This document shows, piece by piece, positions 50,425-60,575 of a DNA stretch of 64,000 nt (within the stretch, counting starts at the first letter, position 1; each line of letters begins with the position of its first letter). Under the pieces are notes generated by a model. The model was given only the letters and a program-made list of their open reading frames with translations, was not told the origin of the DNA and did not search any database. A program made the position numbers and the translations under genes. Source of the DNA: Sphingomonas sp. Root241 (GTDB taxonomy: Bacteria > Pseudomonadota > Alphaproteobacteria > Sphingomonadales > Sphingomonadaceae); contig NZ_LMIV01000002.1 in assembly GCF_001428865.1 (NCBI RefSeq), positions 1 through 64,000 of the forward strand. The letters run 5' to 3'.

Positions 50425-50481
50425 CCACAGCGAGTGCCGGCGCACCGACACGCGCACCGTCACAGGGGGAAGTTTAGTCGC

Positions 50482-51345
50482 ATGTTTGTGTTGATCGGCT
50501 TTGTCGTCCTCATCGCGATGGTGTTCGGCGGATTCGCCATCACCGGCGGCGCGCTGGGCCCCGTGATGCACGCGCTCCCGCACGAGATGCTGATCATCGG
50601 CGGCGCGGCTCTGGGCGCGCTCATCATCGGCAATTCGACGAAGGAGCTGAAGGCGCTGGGCGGCGGCTTCATGAGGGTCGTGAAGGGCCCGAAATACAAG
50701 AAGCAGGATTATCTCGACACGATCTTCCTCGTTTCCAAGCTGATGAAGATACTGCGGACCGAAGGCCCGATCGCGCTTGAGCCGCATGTCGAGGATCCCC
50801 GGTCCTCCGCAATCTTCGCCGAATATCCCCGGTTGCTGGCCGATCACACGCTGATCAACCTGATCACCGATACTTTGCGGCTGGTCGTCGTCTCGTCGGG
50901 GACGCTCGACGTGCACGCAGTGGAAGACGTGATGGATAATGCGATTCGGACGCACCACCACCATGTCCAGGGCCCGCAGACCACGCTCCAGAGCCTTGCC
51001 GACGCGCTGCCCGCTCTGGGGATCGTCGCCGCCGTGCTCGGCGTGGTGAAGACGATGGGCTCGATCGACAAGCCGCCGACGATCCTCGGCGCGATGATCG
51101 GATCGGCGCTGGTCGGCACCTTTCTCGGCGTGCTGCTCGCTTACGGCATCGTCGGTCCGCTCGCGACCCGGCTCCAGCAGGTGATCGACGCCGACGCGGC
51201 GATCTACCACACGGTCAAGCAGATCATCATCGCCTCGCTCCACGGCCACCCGCAGCCCTTGGTGATCGAAGCCGCGCGCTCGGGCATCGCGCATTCGAAC
51301 CAGCCGGGCTTCGGCGAGGTCTTCGACGGGCTGCGGGGACGGTAA
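50482..51345 (+). CDS. motA: Flagellar motor stator protein MotA
   Basis: A 287-residue stator subunit with four membrane segments: LIGFVVLIAMVFGGFAITGG, MLIIGGAALGALIIGN, then ALPALGIVAAVLGVVKTMGS and GSALVGTFLGVLLAYGIVGPLA. The large cytoplasmic loop contains the charged residues that meet FliG. GGGGGAA lies upstream of the ATG. The motB ATG directly follows the stop. Confidence 0.96.
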   Translation: MFVLIGFVVLIAMVFGGFAITGGALGPVMHALPHEMLIIGGAALGALIIGNSTKELKALGGGFMRVVKGPKYKKQDYLDTIFLVSKLMKILRTEGPIALEPHVEDPRSSAIFAEYPRLLADHTLINLITDTLRLVVVSSGTLDVHAVEDVMDNAIRTHHHHVQGPQTTLQSLADALPALGIVAAVLGVVKTMGSIDKPPTILGAMIGSALVGTFLGVLLAYGIVGPLATRLQQVIDADAAIYHTVKQIIIASLHGHPQPLVIEAARSGIAHSNQPGFGEVFDGLRGR

Positions 51346-52272
51346 ATGGCTGCGCGGGCTCCGCATGGGAGCAATCAGCCGCCGAAGATCATCGTCAAGA
51401 AGATCTTCGTCGAAGGCCATGGCGGGCATCACGGCGGCGCCTGGAAGGTGGCCTATGCCGATTTCGTGACGGCGATGATGGCGTTCTTCCTGTTGCTCTG
51501 GCTGCTCGGCGCGACCACCGAGAAGCAGCGCAAGGCGCTCGCCGATTATTTCGCGCCGACGCTGATCGACTTCAAGCAGAACAGTGCCGGCTCGAACGGG
51601 CTGCTGGGCGGCGACGCGATCAATTCGCGCGACAATTACCCGAGCAAGGCCGCGCAGACCGGCACGCGATCGATGACGATCCCCGCCGGCGCGATCGGCG
51701 GCAACGATGTCGGCACCGGCGAGAAGGGCACGCTCAAGGAGCAGCGCGCGCTCACCCAGCAGGACCAGAAGAACTTCAGCGAGACCGCCAAGAAGATACA
51801 GGCCAAGATGCGCTCGCGCCCCGGCCTGGCGAAACTCGCCAACCATATCCGCTTCGTCGCGACGCGCGACGGCATGCGCATCGACCTGCTCGACGACGCC
51901 AATTATTCGATGTTCGATCTGGGCACGACGGCTCTGGTGCCCGATGCCGGCGCGCTGATCGGCACGATCGCCGAGACGATCGCGGACATGGAGAACCCGA
52001 TCATGATCCGCGGCCATACCGACAGCCTCGGTTATGGCGATCCGCGCAACATGAACAACTGGATGCTGTCGAGCGGGCGCGCCGAGGCGACGCGCCGGCG
52101 TCTGTCGGGCGGCGGCGTGCCCGAGATGCGCTTCGAGCGGATCGAAGGCGTCGCCGATCGCGAACCTTTGATCGTCGACACCCCCACCGACCCGCGCAAC
52201 CGCCGCGTCTCGATCACCCTGCTGTTCCGCCGGATCATGGACCAGGACAAGAACGAGCGCTGGCGTCGATAA
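51346..52272 (+). CDS. motB: Flagellar motor stator protein MotB
   Basis: A 308-residue stator subunit. Single membrane segment with the proton-binding Asp39 (KVAYADFVTAMMAFFLLLWL) and a full C-terminal OmpA-like peptidoglycan-binding domain (IMIRGHTDSLGYGDPRNMNN...LSSGRAEATRRRL). The ATG directly follows the motA TAA. Contrast with the short MotB-like protein at 39973-40467. Confidence 0.96.
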   Translation: MAARAPHGSNQPPKIIVKKIFVEGHGGHHGGAWKVAYADFVTAMMAFFLLLWLLGATTEKQRKALADYFAPTLIDFKQNSAGSNGLLGGDAINSRDNYPSKAAQTGTRSMTIPAGAIGGNDVGTGEKGTLKEQRALTQQDQKNFSETAKKIQAKMRSRPGLAKLANHIRFVATRDGMRIDLLDDANYSMFDLGTTALVPDAGALIGTIAETIADMENPIMIRGHTDSLGYGDPRNMNNWMLSSGRAEATRRRLSGGGVPEMRFERIEGVADREPLIVDTPTDPRNRRVSITLLFRRIMDQDKNERWRR

Positions 52273-52330
52273 CTAGAATGGGCCGTCGAACTTCAGTAGG
52301 ACGATAGACAATATTGATCGCGAGATGTTG

Positions 52331-52702
52331 CTAAAGTTCGGAGCATCCCGCCTCTATCCGCGCACTCCTAGCGGACCACCACATCCCATAAGCCTCGCCG
52401 ACTGCCCAAGATAAGTCAGTAAATTCTTGACTCAGTTGCGCCGATCTCGTGTCGACCTCACGAATTACGTCGCCAATACATATCGCATCATTTTGACATT
52501 GGCCAATAGCCCAATTTCTATAATTTTGAATTTCATCCCACTTATTTGCATAGTCGAAAGATTCGTATTGCTCTTGGGCATAGTCGTACGCATCTTTGTA
52601 ATAAAACTCCCACCCACTAAGTTCAGAACATTCATCCTGAGCTAAAGCCGGACTTGAAAAAGCAAATAAGCATATCGCTGAAATAAAGACTTTCATAATC
52701 AT
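52331..52702 (-). CDS. Small secreted Cys-containing protein, AT-rich gene
   Basis: A 123-residue protein: signal peptide KVFISAICLFAFSSPALAQ, then an aromatic-rich mature part (WEFYYKDAYDYAQEQYESFDYANKW) with four cysteines. I do not recognise the family. The gene and its flanks (about 52270-52800) are visibly richer in A and T than the rest of the window, with different codon use, suggesting recent transfer. The ATG at 52702 follows GGGGG; one two codons later is possible. Confidence 0.65.
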   Translation of the reverse strand: MIMKVFISAICLFAFSSPALAQDECSELSGWEFYYKDAYDYAQEQYESFDYANKWDEIQNYRNWAIGQCQNDAICIGDVIREVDTRSAQLSQEFTDLSWAVGEAYGMWWSARSARIEAGCSEL

Positions 52703-52801
52703 GCCAGCACCCCCTATCTCTACAACATAACTACAATACTTACCCGAGCCGTACTGGCCAAGTTTCATTATAACTACATTGACGATCGAATGGGATCTTA
52801 T

Positions 52802-55747
52802 CTAGAAAATTTGCTTTCGAAACGAAAGCCGAATTACGCGCCCCAGAGGATCCAACAGATTAGGTGCATAAGCCCCAGGGACCGCACCATTCGAATCAGT
52901 CACGCGCTGTCTGGCGTCCAACAGATTGTCCACGCGAAGCTGAATGCGCGATCCGCGCAGCCACGGGTTCTTGAGCAGGAAATCGATATCCTGACCCGGA
53001 TTGAATTCCGTCAGCAAACCGATCCTCGCCAAGCTGCCGAAGTTGAGCCTCGTCTGGCTGCCAAGCGAGCCGGTCATCCGCTGCGATCCGCTTTGCCAAT
53101 TGGCAGTGGCTTGGAGCAGCCACGCGTCGCGCTTCACTGCGGCCAAAGCATCGATCTGGTGCGCGGCGATGCTCTGACCGGAGGAGCCGTCGAGTTGGTC
53201 GATGACCGGTAGACCGGGTCGAATCACGGCTTCGTCATTGAGAATCCAACGATGATCGAGTGTAAAGCGGATGCGATTGCCACCGCCACCGAAGCCGCCG
53301 CGACCACCGCCGAAGCCGCGCCCGCCGCCGCCCGGCGCACCGCGGAATCCACCACCTTGGCCCTCACGCTCGCGACCACGATCTTGTGCCGCCTGATCCT
53401 GAGGTTGTCCCTGCGCTTGACCTTGGCCTTGCACCTGACCCTGACCCTGACCCTGGCGGCGCTGGTTGCCGCCGAACAGGCTCTGTTGTTGGCCGAGGCG
53501 CCGGAACTGTTCGAGCTGTGCGGTGAACTCCGGGGGTAGTGGTTGGCCAGTCCGGCGTGATTCGGCCATCGCCGCCTGAAGCGCGGTACGGCGCTCCTGC
53601 ATGCGCTTCGCCTGCGGCGACGCGAGCGGGATCGAGAAATCGATGCCCCAGCGGAGTTCGGAGTGAGCGGTGCTCGTGTAATTGACCGGCCGGTAGTCGA
53701 TGCTGATCAATCGCCCGTCCGGGCCCCGAACGAAGCGATCGGGGAAGGCGGCCTCGATCTCCGCAGTAGCGCCGGGAAAGCCCTTGGTGGGGTTGCGATA
53801 ATGCTGGTTGCTGTAGCTCGCTCTGATGTTCAGGTCAGTTTGGGTAAACGGCTTGATGTTGACGCGAGCATTGAATGTGTGGCGACTGTCCGCCAGCAGC
53901 ACCGGATTGCCCCCGGTGATCGCGATGATGTCGACGCTCTCGTTGCGGACGAAATCGAATATGCGCCGGTTCGGCGTCACCAGCACCGGATCGCCCAATC
54001 TGCCCGGGTCTGGCGCGTTGCGATCGTCGTTGATGCTAATGTTCGCGCGAATTTGCGGGATCGGCGACCAGTTGAGCCCATAGGTGGTGCTGGTGAGCTG
54101 GCCGAAGTCCGAGAGTTGCTCGACTTCGAGATTGCCGGTGATCGACAGATCCCCGATCGCGTCGAGCACGCCCAGCCGCCGGCTGGTCAGCGGCAGCGAG
54201 ATGTTGCCGCGTATGCTGGCGGTGTCGCGCGAGACATCTCCTCCCTGAAATCGGTTGGCGATCCAGGATGCGCTGTGCTGGTCCTGGCTCCGCCCGGCCA
54301 CACGCAGAGTTGCGCGGACATCGCCGGCGGGCATTTTGAACAGCGACCCGAAGGTCGCGAAATCGATTTTTGCGTCGCCGCTGTTCGACTTGGCGATCTG
54401 ATCCGGTCGCAGGCTGACCAGCGAGGGCGAGATCGGCCCGAACGGATTGAAATCCGGATCGCGCGCATCGAGCAATGTTTGCGCCAGCGCGGCATCCACG
54501 CCGGTGGGGGTGACCGATTTGGACTCGCCATAATCGTAGCCGGCCTGAAGCGACCAACTCCAGCTGGCGAGCCACGGCGTGGTAGTGCCGTTGAAGCTCA
54601 GACCCCCGCTGATCGTGCGGTTGTCGCTCGAGCGCGAGAGCGGCGCGAGATTGTCGTAGTAGCGGAACAGCTGCACGTCGTTCGAGAACGGCGAAAACGG
54701 ATTGCCGGCGGGCAGCCGCAGCGTCGCGCTCGGCAGGCCAAACAGCGAATCGCTGTGGTTCGCCGTGAACCCGACCGTGGCGGTGGCGCTGACCTTGTCC
54801 GAGATCGCCGGCGTATAGGTGCCGCTGATCGCAAGGTTCTTCTGCGGGGTCGCACCGAACCCCACATTGCCGCCACCACCCCCGGACAAGGTGCGATAAG
54901 GCGTGAGATCGGCCGCATTGGCCTGGTTCGCATTGGCCGCGAAACCGGCGAGCGTGGGGGCGCCACCGACTGCACTGTCCGGCACACCGGCGAGCGTGAC
55001 CGGGATTCCCGCGAGGGCACTGAGCGCCGGATCGATCTCGGCGCCGCCGAAGCCTGTGATATTGCCGACGGTATCGAACAGCGTCTGGGGAGCGCGCGTC
55101 ACGCCGCGCTCGCTTTCGAGGATGCCCGAATTCTGGCTGTACTTGATGTCGAGTTCGAGCCGTTCGTCGCGCCGGATCTTGTTGAGATTGACGTTGCCGC
55201 TCTGCCACGAATTGCCGCCGGCGGTGGGCATCGCCCCTTCGAGCACCGAGGTGAGCCCCATGAATCGGCGGCGCAGCACGAAATTGACCACCTTCTGGTT
55301 CGCGCCATAGCCGAACTGGAGCGCCGCTTCCTCGGGCAGGATGTCCATCCGCTCGATCGCTTCGGTCGGCAGGTTGCGAATTTCGGCCAGGCTGGAGCGG
55401 CGGCCGCTGAGCAGGATCACAGGTTGCTCGTCACCGCGGCCCGAACCGCTGCCGAGTTGCGCCGAAAGCGCGTTCATCAGTTCGGTGACGTTCGACGCGC
55501 CATAAGCGCGGATGTCGGCGGGGTTGAGCGTGACTTCGGGCTTGACGTCGCCCGGGACGGCGCCGCGCAGCTGACCGGTCACGACGATGTCCTCGCCTGC
55601 CGCCTCCTCGGCTTCTTCCGGCGGGGCTTGCTGCGGAGTCTGTGGTGCGGCAGCCGGATTGGCCGGAGGCGTTGCCTGATCCTGCGCCTGCGCCATCGGC
55701 GCCGCGCCGACCATCAACGCGGCAACCGCGCAACCCCATCTCAACAT
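52802..55747 (-). CDS. TonB-dependent outer-membrane receptor with Gln/Gly-rich insertion
   Basis: A 981-residue receptor. Signal peptide to about residue 21 (AAPMAQAQ), TonB-box-like EDIVVTGQLRG, plug with VILLSGRRSSLAEIRNLPTEAIERMDIL and VVNFVLRRRF, barrel ending in LSFRKQIF. Between about residues 760 and 825 lies a low-complexity stretch (QGQGQGQVQGQGQAQGQ..., then GGGGRGFGGGRGGFGGGG), likely an external loop. AAGGGAG precedes the ATG at 55747. No linked enzyme or regulator suggests a substrate. Confidence 0.85.
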   Translation of the reverse strand: MLRWGCAVAALMVGAAPMAQAQDQATPPANPAAAPQTPQQAPPEEAEEAAGEDIVVTGQLRGAVPGDVKPEVTLNPADIRAYGASNVTELMNALSAQLGSGSGRGDEQPVILLSGRRSSLAEIRNLPTEAIERMDILPEEAALQFGYGANQKVVNFVLRRRFMGLTSVLEGAMPTAGGNSWQSGNVNLNKIRRDERLELDIKYSQNSGILESERGVTRAPQTLFDTVGNITGFGGAEIDPALSALAGIPVTLAGVPDSAVGGAPTLAGFAANANQANAADLTPYRTLSGGGGGNVGFGATPQKNLAISGTYTPAISDKVSATATVGFTANHSDSLFGLPSATLRLPAGNPFSPFSNDVQLFRYYDNLAPLSRSSDNRTISGGLSFNGTTTPWLASWSWSLQAGYDYGESKSVTPTGVDAALAQTLLDARDPDFNPFGPISPSLVSLRPDQIAKSNSGDAKIDFATFGSLFKMPAGDVRATLRVAGRSQDQHSASWIANRFQGGDVSRDTASIRGNISLPLTSRRLGVLDAIGDLSITGNLEVEQLSDFGQLTSTTYGLNWSPIPQIRANISINDDRNAPDPGRLGDPVLVTPNRRIFDFVRNESVDIIAITGGNPVLLADSRHTFNARVNIKPFTQTDLNIRASYSNQHYRNPTKGFPGATAEIEAAFPDRFVRGPDGRLISIDYRPVNYTSTAHSELRWGIDFSIPLASPQAKRMQERRTALQAAMAESRRTGQPLPPEFTAQLEQFRRLGQQQSLFGGNQRRQGQGQGQVQGQGQAQGQPQDQAAQDRGREREGQGGGFRGAPGGGGRGFGGGRGGFGGGGNRIRFTLDHRWILNDEAVIRPGLPVIDQLDGSSGQSIAAHQIDALAAVKRDAWLLQATANWQSGSQRMTGSLGSQTRLNFGSLARIGLLTEFNPGQDIDFLLKNPWLRGSRIQLRVDNLLDARQRVTDSNGAVPGAYAPNLLDPLGRVIRLSFRKQIF

Positions 55748-55845
55748 TACCGTCCACTCCCTTGACCGGCGCGCTCCCGCATTGCGGACGCGCATCTCAT
55801 CGTCCGCTACAGGCGACTTGTCGCAGAATTGTGCCAGGGATCGGG

Positions 55846-55874
55846 AAAAAGTGCGGCGCCGCCGAAGCGGCGCC
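55846..55874 (-). terminator. Terminator of the tRNA-Leu gene
   Basis: On the minus strand GGCGCCGC, TTCG loop, GCGGCGCC, then GCACTTTTT: a perfect 8-bp stem with a stable tetraloop and T-run, 12 bases past the tRNA 3' end. Confidence 0.9.
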
Positions 55875-55885
55875 TCTCAGGTTTC

Positions 55886-55972
55886 TGGTGCGGTCGAGAA
55901 GACTCGAACTTCCACGGCCTTTCGGCCACAACGACCTCAACGTTGCGCGTCTACCAGTTCCGCCACGACCGC
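55886..55972 (-). tRNA. tRNA-Leu (anticodon GAG)
   Basis: An 87-nt cloverleaf with a long variable arm. The acceptor stem is GCGGTCG with CGACCGC, the anticodon stem CAACG/CGTTG encloses TTGAGGT (anticodon GAG, reading CUC/CUU Leu codons), the variable arm is GGCC..GGCC, and the T arm is GGAAGTTCGAGTCTTC-like. The CCA end is encoded. It lies upstream of the TonB receptor on the same strand and has its own terminator. Confidence 0.95.
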
Positions 55973-56115
55973 ACGTGAAACTCGCCGGGAGGTCCCCGGC
56001 GTCTGGTAAGGCGCGGCCCCTAGCAAAGCGTTCGGGGGCATGCAAGCCACCCGCGCACGCTTTCGCGTAATCCGTTTCCGCTTTGCCGAAACCACAGTAA
56101 AGGCGGCGGCCCGCG

Positions 56116-57474
56116 ATGTTGCTCTCCCCCGCCCTCACCGCCGAGATGCGCCGCATCCTCGCCCTTGCCTGGCCGGTGGTGCTGACCAGCCTCAACTGGA
56201 CGATCCTGCACGTCACCGATGTGGCGGTGGTCGGGCTGGTGAGCACGAGCGAGGCGGCGGCTCTGGGCGCGAGCCGATCGCTCACTTTCCCCGGCATCGT
56301 CGTGGGGCTGGGCTGGCTGACCGGAATCCTCGTCTATGTATCGCGCGCCGACGGCGCCGGCGACCTGCGCGAGACCGGGCGCGTGTTCCACCAGGGCATG
56401 CTGCTCGCGCTGATGCTGGGGGTGATCAGTGGGCTGGCGCTGTTCCTGTGGCCCGAGCCGATGCTGCTCGGGCTCGGCGTCGCGCCCGGCACCGCGCCTG
56501 CCGCAGCGGACGTGGCGCAGGTGATGGCGATCGCCTACCCCTTCCAGTTGGTCATCGTCGCAGCGAGCTTCTTCCTCGAGGGCGTGAGCCGGCCGCGGCG
56601 CGTAACCGTGGTCAATTTGTCGATCCTGCCGCTCAACGCCGTGCTGGCGTGGGTGCTCGCCACGGGCCAGCTGGGACTGCCGGTGATGGGCGCGGTCGGC
56701 GCGGCGCTGGCGACGGCGATCGCATCGGGCCTCGGCGCAGTCGGGATGGTCGCCGCCGCCTGGACGCTGCCGCGCGCCGGTCAGCGCGGCGTGCACGATC
56801 TGAGCGAACTCGGAAGCCGCGACTCCTGGGCTGGCGCGCTGCGGCTCGCGCGCTTCGGGCTGGTGCCGGCGATCGCGTCGGGGCTCGAGCTGATCGGCTT
56901 CGCGATCCTGATCGCGCTATCGACCCAACTCGGGACGACCACAGCGCACGCTTTCCAGATCGTCTTCTCGATCCACAACGTGACCTTCGCGGTGGCGCTG
57001 GGGCTGGGCTCGGCGGCCGGGGTACGCGTCGGCAATGCCGTTGGCGAGAGCGTGCCCCACGACGCCGCGCGACGCACGGCGATCGCGGCGCTGCTGGCGG
57101 CGCTGGCGACGGGGACGCTGTCGCTGCTGCTGATCGTGCTGGCTTTACCCGTGGTCGCAGTCTTCCCGGCAACCGGCGATGTCCACGCGCTCGCCGCGGC
57201 GATGCTGATCCTGTGGGCACCGTTTATCCTGTTCGACGGTGTGCAAGTCGTGTTCGTCTATGCGCTGCGCTCGCTCGGCGACCAGGTGATGGCGGGAGTC
57301 AACGGCATCATCGCCTTCTTCGTCATCACCGGCGGTCTGGGCGTGCTGCTGGTGCATGACGGCTTTGGCCCGAACGGTCTCGTCCTGGCCTCCGGGCTGG
57401 GAATGGTCGCGGCCGCGCTGCTGCACGGCCTACGGCTCGGCTGGGTCAGCCGCCGATTTCGTTCGCGAAGCTGA
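56116..57474 (+). CDS. MATE-family efflux transporter
   Basis: A 452-residue inner-membrane protein with twelve predicted segments in two repeats ([20 protein letters not shown] at the start, [20 protein letters not shown] at the second half), as in NorM/DinF-type Na+ or H+ antiporters that export drugs or metabolites. No specific substrate is evident. Its 3' end overlaps the convergent zinc-ribbon gene by 29 bases. Confidence 0.88.
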   Translation: MLLSPALTAEMRRILALAWPVVLTSLNWTILHVTDVAVVGLVSTSEAAALGASRSLTFPGIVVGLGWLTGILVYVSRADGAGDLRETGRVFHQGMLLALMLGVISGLALFLWPEPMLLGLGVAPGTAPAAADVAQVMAIAYPFQLVIVAASFFLEGVSRPRRVTVVNLSILPLNAVLAWVLATGQLGLPVMGAVGAALATAIASGLGAVGMVAAAWTLPRAGQRGVHDLSELGSRDSWAGALRLARFGLVPAIASGLELIGFAILIALSTQLGTTTAHAFQIVFSIHNVTFAVALGLGSAAGVRVGNAVGESVPHDAARRTAIAALLAALATGTLSLLLIVLALPVVAVFPATGDVHALAAAMLILWAPFILFDGVQVVFVYALRSLGDQVMAGVNGIIAFFVITGGLGVLLVHDGFGPNGLVLASGLGMVAAALLHGLRLGWVSRRFRSRS

Positions 57475-58279
57475 GCTTGACCGTCTTGGCGTTGCGCGGA
57501 ACGTCGAGCTTGGCACCGGTGAAGTCGAGCGCCGCCTTGGGGCCGAGCGTGCGGTTCTCGGGGGTGATCCGCCAGCTATAAACGATGTCGTCGGCGCCAT
57601 CGAGCAGCTCGACGCGGATATCGGGGATACGCTGACCGGTACCGGTGGGGTTGTTCACCTTGCCCGAGACGACGAACGCATCGCTGCCATTGGGCATCGG
57701 GCGAAGCTCGACGCTCTTGTCGGTGAAGAGCAAGGGCGTCTCGACCTCGCTACCGATGCCGAGGCCCAATTGCGCCGCGATGCCCGGCGCGCCCGAATAG
57801 AGGATGGCGCCGGTGCCGAGCAGCATCGAGAAGCCGGCGATCACTGCGGCGGCGGTCCATCGTTTGGCCGGATTGCGGCGCGGCTTGAAGCGCGGCTGCG
57901 GCGCGAAGGGATCATATTCGGGAGCCGCTTCGGCGATCGGATCCTCATAGACGCGCTGTGACGGCGGCGCCGTGCGCGTCGCGGGTGCGGGCCGCGCCGC
58001 GATAGGCGCCGGCGCTTCCGCCTCGGCCATTTGCGTTTGTGCGGGGGCCACCTTCACGCTGAACGCCTGGGGTGCGGATCTGGGTTGCTCGACGGGCGCA
58101 GCCGACGCGGGCGTGGAATGGCTTTCCGCCGGCACCGGGCGCGTCGTCCGATCGAGGATGGCAGGCGCCTGAAACCAGCTATGCTTGCAGCTCGCACACC
58201 GCACCGTTCGGCCCTCGGCTCCGATCGCGCTGTCGGGGACGAGATACCGCGTCCGACACTGGCTGCATTCGAGGATCAT
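57446..58279 (-). CDS. Zinc-ribbon (MJ0042-type) membrane protein, DUF3426-like
   Basis: A 277-residue protein. An N-terminal MJ0042 zinc ribbon (CSQC at 5-8, CASC at 28-31), a Pro/Ala-rich linker, one membrane segment near residues 141-162, and a C-terminal Ig-like domain ([20 protein letters not shown]). Function unknown. It is divergent from ftsE, a typical alphaproteobacterial arrangement. Confidence 0.82.
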   Translation of the reverse strand: MILECSQCRTRYLVPDSAIGAEGRTVRCASCKHSWFQAPAILDRTTRPVPAESHSTPASAAPVEQPRSAPQAFSVKVAPAQTQMAEAEAPAPIAARPAPATRTAPPSQRVYEDPIAEAAPEYDPFAPQPRFKPRRNPAKRWTAAAVIAGFSMLLGTGAILYSGAPGIAAQLGLGIGSEVETPLLFTDKSVELRPMPNGSDAFVVSGKVNNPTGTGQRIPDIRVELLDGADDIVYSWRITPENRTLGPKAALDFTGAKLDVPRNAKTVKLSFANEIGG

Positions 58280-58453
58280 CTAAGCGTCTCACCCGGCCGG
58301 CTGCCCACTGGCCGGCTATGGTGATTCTAGCTGTAACGAATCAGCCCCACAAGAGTCTCGGTTGCGCGCGCCGTGCCACCATCGCTTGAGCCCGCGAGCG
58401 GCCTGTGCGATGCCGTCCGCCACTGGGAAGCAAGGAGCGGCCGGCGCCGGCGA

Positions 58454-59155
58454 ATGGCCAATATCGTCCAATTCGAGAATGTCGGCTTGCGCTATGGCAC
58501 GGGATCCGAGACGCTCTCGGACGTCAGCTTCACGCTCAAGAGCGGATCCTTCTATTTCCTGACCGGCCCGTCCGGCGCGGGCAAGACCTCGCTGCTCAAA
58601 TTGCTCTATCTCGCCCAGCGTCCGACGCGCGGGGTGATCCGGCTGTTCGGCGAGGACGCCGGAGCGTTGCCGCGCCAGAGGCTGCCGGGCTTCCGCCGGC
58701 GTATCGGCGTGGTGTTTCAGGACTTCCGGTTGGTCCCGCATTTGTCCGCCTATGACAATATCGCACTGCCGCTCCGCGTGGCGGGGGTGCAGGAGAACGA
58801 TGTCGAGGCGCCGGTGCGCGAGATGCTCGCTTGGGTCGGTCTCACCGATCGTGGGCGGGCCAAGCCGCCGACGCTTTCGGGGGGCGAGCAGCAACGCATC
58901 GCCATTGCCCGTGCGGTGATCGCGCGCCCCGAGCTGCTCGTCGCCGACGAGCCGACCGGCAACGTCGATCCCGAGATGGCCGAGCGATTGCTCTATCTGT
59001 TCGAATCGCTGAACCGGCTGGGCACCACCGTCGTCGTCGCGACGCACGATTTCCATCTGCTCCATCGCATCCCCAATGCGCAGATGATGCGGATCGAGCA
59101 TGGCCGGCTCAACGATCCGACGGGATCGCTGCGCAATCCGCCGGGGCAGCCATGA
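58454..59155 (+). CDS. ftsE: Cell division ATP-binding protein FtsE
   Basis: A 233-residue ABC ATPase: Walker [10 protein letters not shown] (38-46), signature LSGGEQQR (141-148), Walker B LLVADE (161-166), and the FtsE-type [14 protein letters not shown] segment. With FtsX it activates peptidoglycan hydrolases at division. The ATG at 58454 begins the conserved domain; an earlier ATG gives an unlikely Arg-rich extension. The stop overlaps ftsX. Confidence 0.93.
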   Translation: MANIVQFENVGLRYGTGSETLSDVSFTLKSGSFYFLTGPSGAGKTSLLKLLYLAQRPTRGVIRLFGEDAGALPRQRLPGFRRRIGVVFQDFRLVPHLSAYDNIALPLRVAGVQENDVEAPVREMLAWVGLTDRGRAKPPTLSGGEQQRIAIARAVIARPELLVADEPTGNVDPEMAERLLYLFESLNRLGTTVVVATHDFHLLHRIPNAQMMRIEHGRLNDPTGSLRNPPGQP

Positions 59156-60036
59156 TCCTGAGCCTCAATCCCAATGCCCCCGACCGGCGGCTGCTCGACG
59201 AGGGGCGGCGCACGCGGGCGATGACATGGATCATGGCGATCATGCTGTTCCTGACCGTGCTCGCCGGCGCACTGGGCCTCGGCATGTTCGCGGCGACGGG
59301 ACAGCTGGACCGCGAACTTGCGGGCCGCCTCACCGTGCAGATCGTCGAGCCGGTGGCGAGCCTGCGCGATGCCCAGGCCGCGGCGATGGTCAAGGAGCTC
59401 GGCCGGCTGCCGACGGTATCGCGCGTCCGCGAAGTCGATCGCACGCATCTCGCCGAATTGCTGCGGCCCTGGCTCGGCGACGCCGGGCTCGATCCCGATC
59501 TGCCGATGCCGGCGATGATCGACGTCGAGGTGCGCGGCAGCGATGTCGCCGCGGTCGAACAGGCGGCACGGCGGATCGTGCCGGGCGTGCGGGTCGATCG
59601 GCACGCGCAGTGGCTCTCGCCGGTGCGCAGCTTCATGTCGACGATGAGCTGGCTCGCGGTGAGCCTGATGCTGCTGATCGCGGGCGCGACCGCCGCGGTG
59701 GTGCTGCTCGCGGCGCGCGCGGGGCTGGACACGCACCGCGACACGATCGAGGTGCTCCACATGCTGGGTTCCACCGACGTCCAGATCGCCCGCCTGTTCC
59801 AGCGGCGCATCGCCTTCGACACGCTGCTCGGCGGGCTGGGCGGCACCGTGGCGGCTTTGGTGCTGGTCTGGTTCCTGCAAGGGCGGATGAGCGCGCTCGG
59901 ATCGGAGATGCTCGGCGGGGTGGCGCTCCAGCAGCGCGACTGGTTCCTGCTGTTGCTCCTGCCGCTCAGCTTCGCGCTCGTCGCCACCGTGGCCGCGCGG
60001 GTCACCGTGCTGCGCAACCTGGGAACGCGGCTGTGA
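59152..60036 (+). CDS. ftsX: Cell division protein FtsX
   Basis: A 294-residue permease-like protein with four membrane segments (ITWIMAIMLFLTVLAGALGL-like near residue 30, then three in the second half) and a large periplasmic loop. It forms a complex with FtsE. The start overlaps the ftsE stop (ATGA), and the stop overlaps the DUF218 GTG start. Confidence 0.9.
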   Translation: MILSLNPNAPDRRLLDEGRRTRAMTWIMAIMLFLTVLAGALGLGMFAATGQLDRELAGRLTVQIVEPVASLRDAQAAAMVKELGRLPTVSRVREVDRTHLAELLRPWLGDAGLDPDLPMPAMIDVEVRGSDVAAVEQAARRIVPGVRVDRHAQWLSPVRSFMSTMSWLAVSLMLLIAGATAAVVLLAARAGLDTHRDTIEVLHMLGSTDVQIARLFQRRIAFDTLLGGLGGTVAALVLVWFLQGRMSALGSEMLGGVALQQRDWFLLLLLPLSFALVATVAARVTVLRNLGTRL

Positions 60037-60575
60037 TCTGGCGGACCTGCCTGTTGCTGCTGCTCGCCTGGGCGCTGGGCTTCGCGCTCTTCCTGGTGTC
60101 GCTCGGCAAGCCGCTCGACAATCGCAAGACCGACGCGATCGTGGTGCTCACCGGCGGCTCGGGGCGGATCGATCGCGGGCTGGCAGTGCTTCGCGCGGGC
60201 GATGCCAAGAGGATGCTGGTGAGCGGCGTCGATCCCGACGTTCGTCCCGTCGAGCTCGCGGTGCAGTTCAAGATCGACCGACGGCTGATGGCATGCTGCA
60301 TCGACCTCGGCTGGCAGGCGGTCGACACGCGCTCGAACGCCGACGAGACCGCGAAATGGGTGCAGCGCCATGGATACAAATCGGTGCGGCTGGTGACCAC
60401 CGACTGGCACATGCCGCGCGCGCGGATGGAGCTGGGCAGCACGCTGGGCAGCGGCGTCGAAGTGATCGGCGACGGCGTGCGCAGCGGACCGAACAGCCCG
60501 GGCTGGGGCGTGCTGTTCCGCGAATATCACAAGTTCCTCGTGCGCCGGATCGCATTGTGGGTCGGCGCGGGCTGA
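60033..60575 (+). CDS. YdcF/ElyC-type DUF218 protein
   Basis: A 180-residue protein with one N-terminal membrane segment (WRTCLLLLLAWALGFALFLV) and a DUF218 domain (DAIVVLTGGSGRIDRGLAVL, then SNADETAKW and VTTDWHMPRARMEL). Such proteins are tied to envelope carbohydrate metabolism. The start is a GTG overlapping the ftsX stop, and the stop shares a base with the plsC ATG. Confidence 0.85.
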   Translation: MIWRTCLLLLLAWALGFALFLVSLGKPLDNRKTDAIVVLTGGSGRIDRGLAVLRAGDAKRMLVSGVDPDVRPVELAVQFKIDRRLMACCIDLGWQAVDTRSNADETAKWVQRHGYKSVRLVTTDWHMPRARMELGSTLGSGVEVIGDGVRSGPNSPGWGVLFREYHKFLVRRIALWVGAG

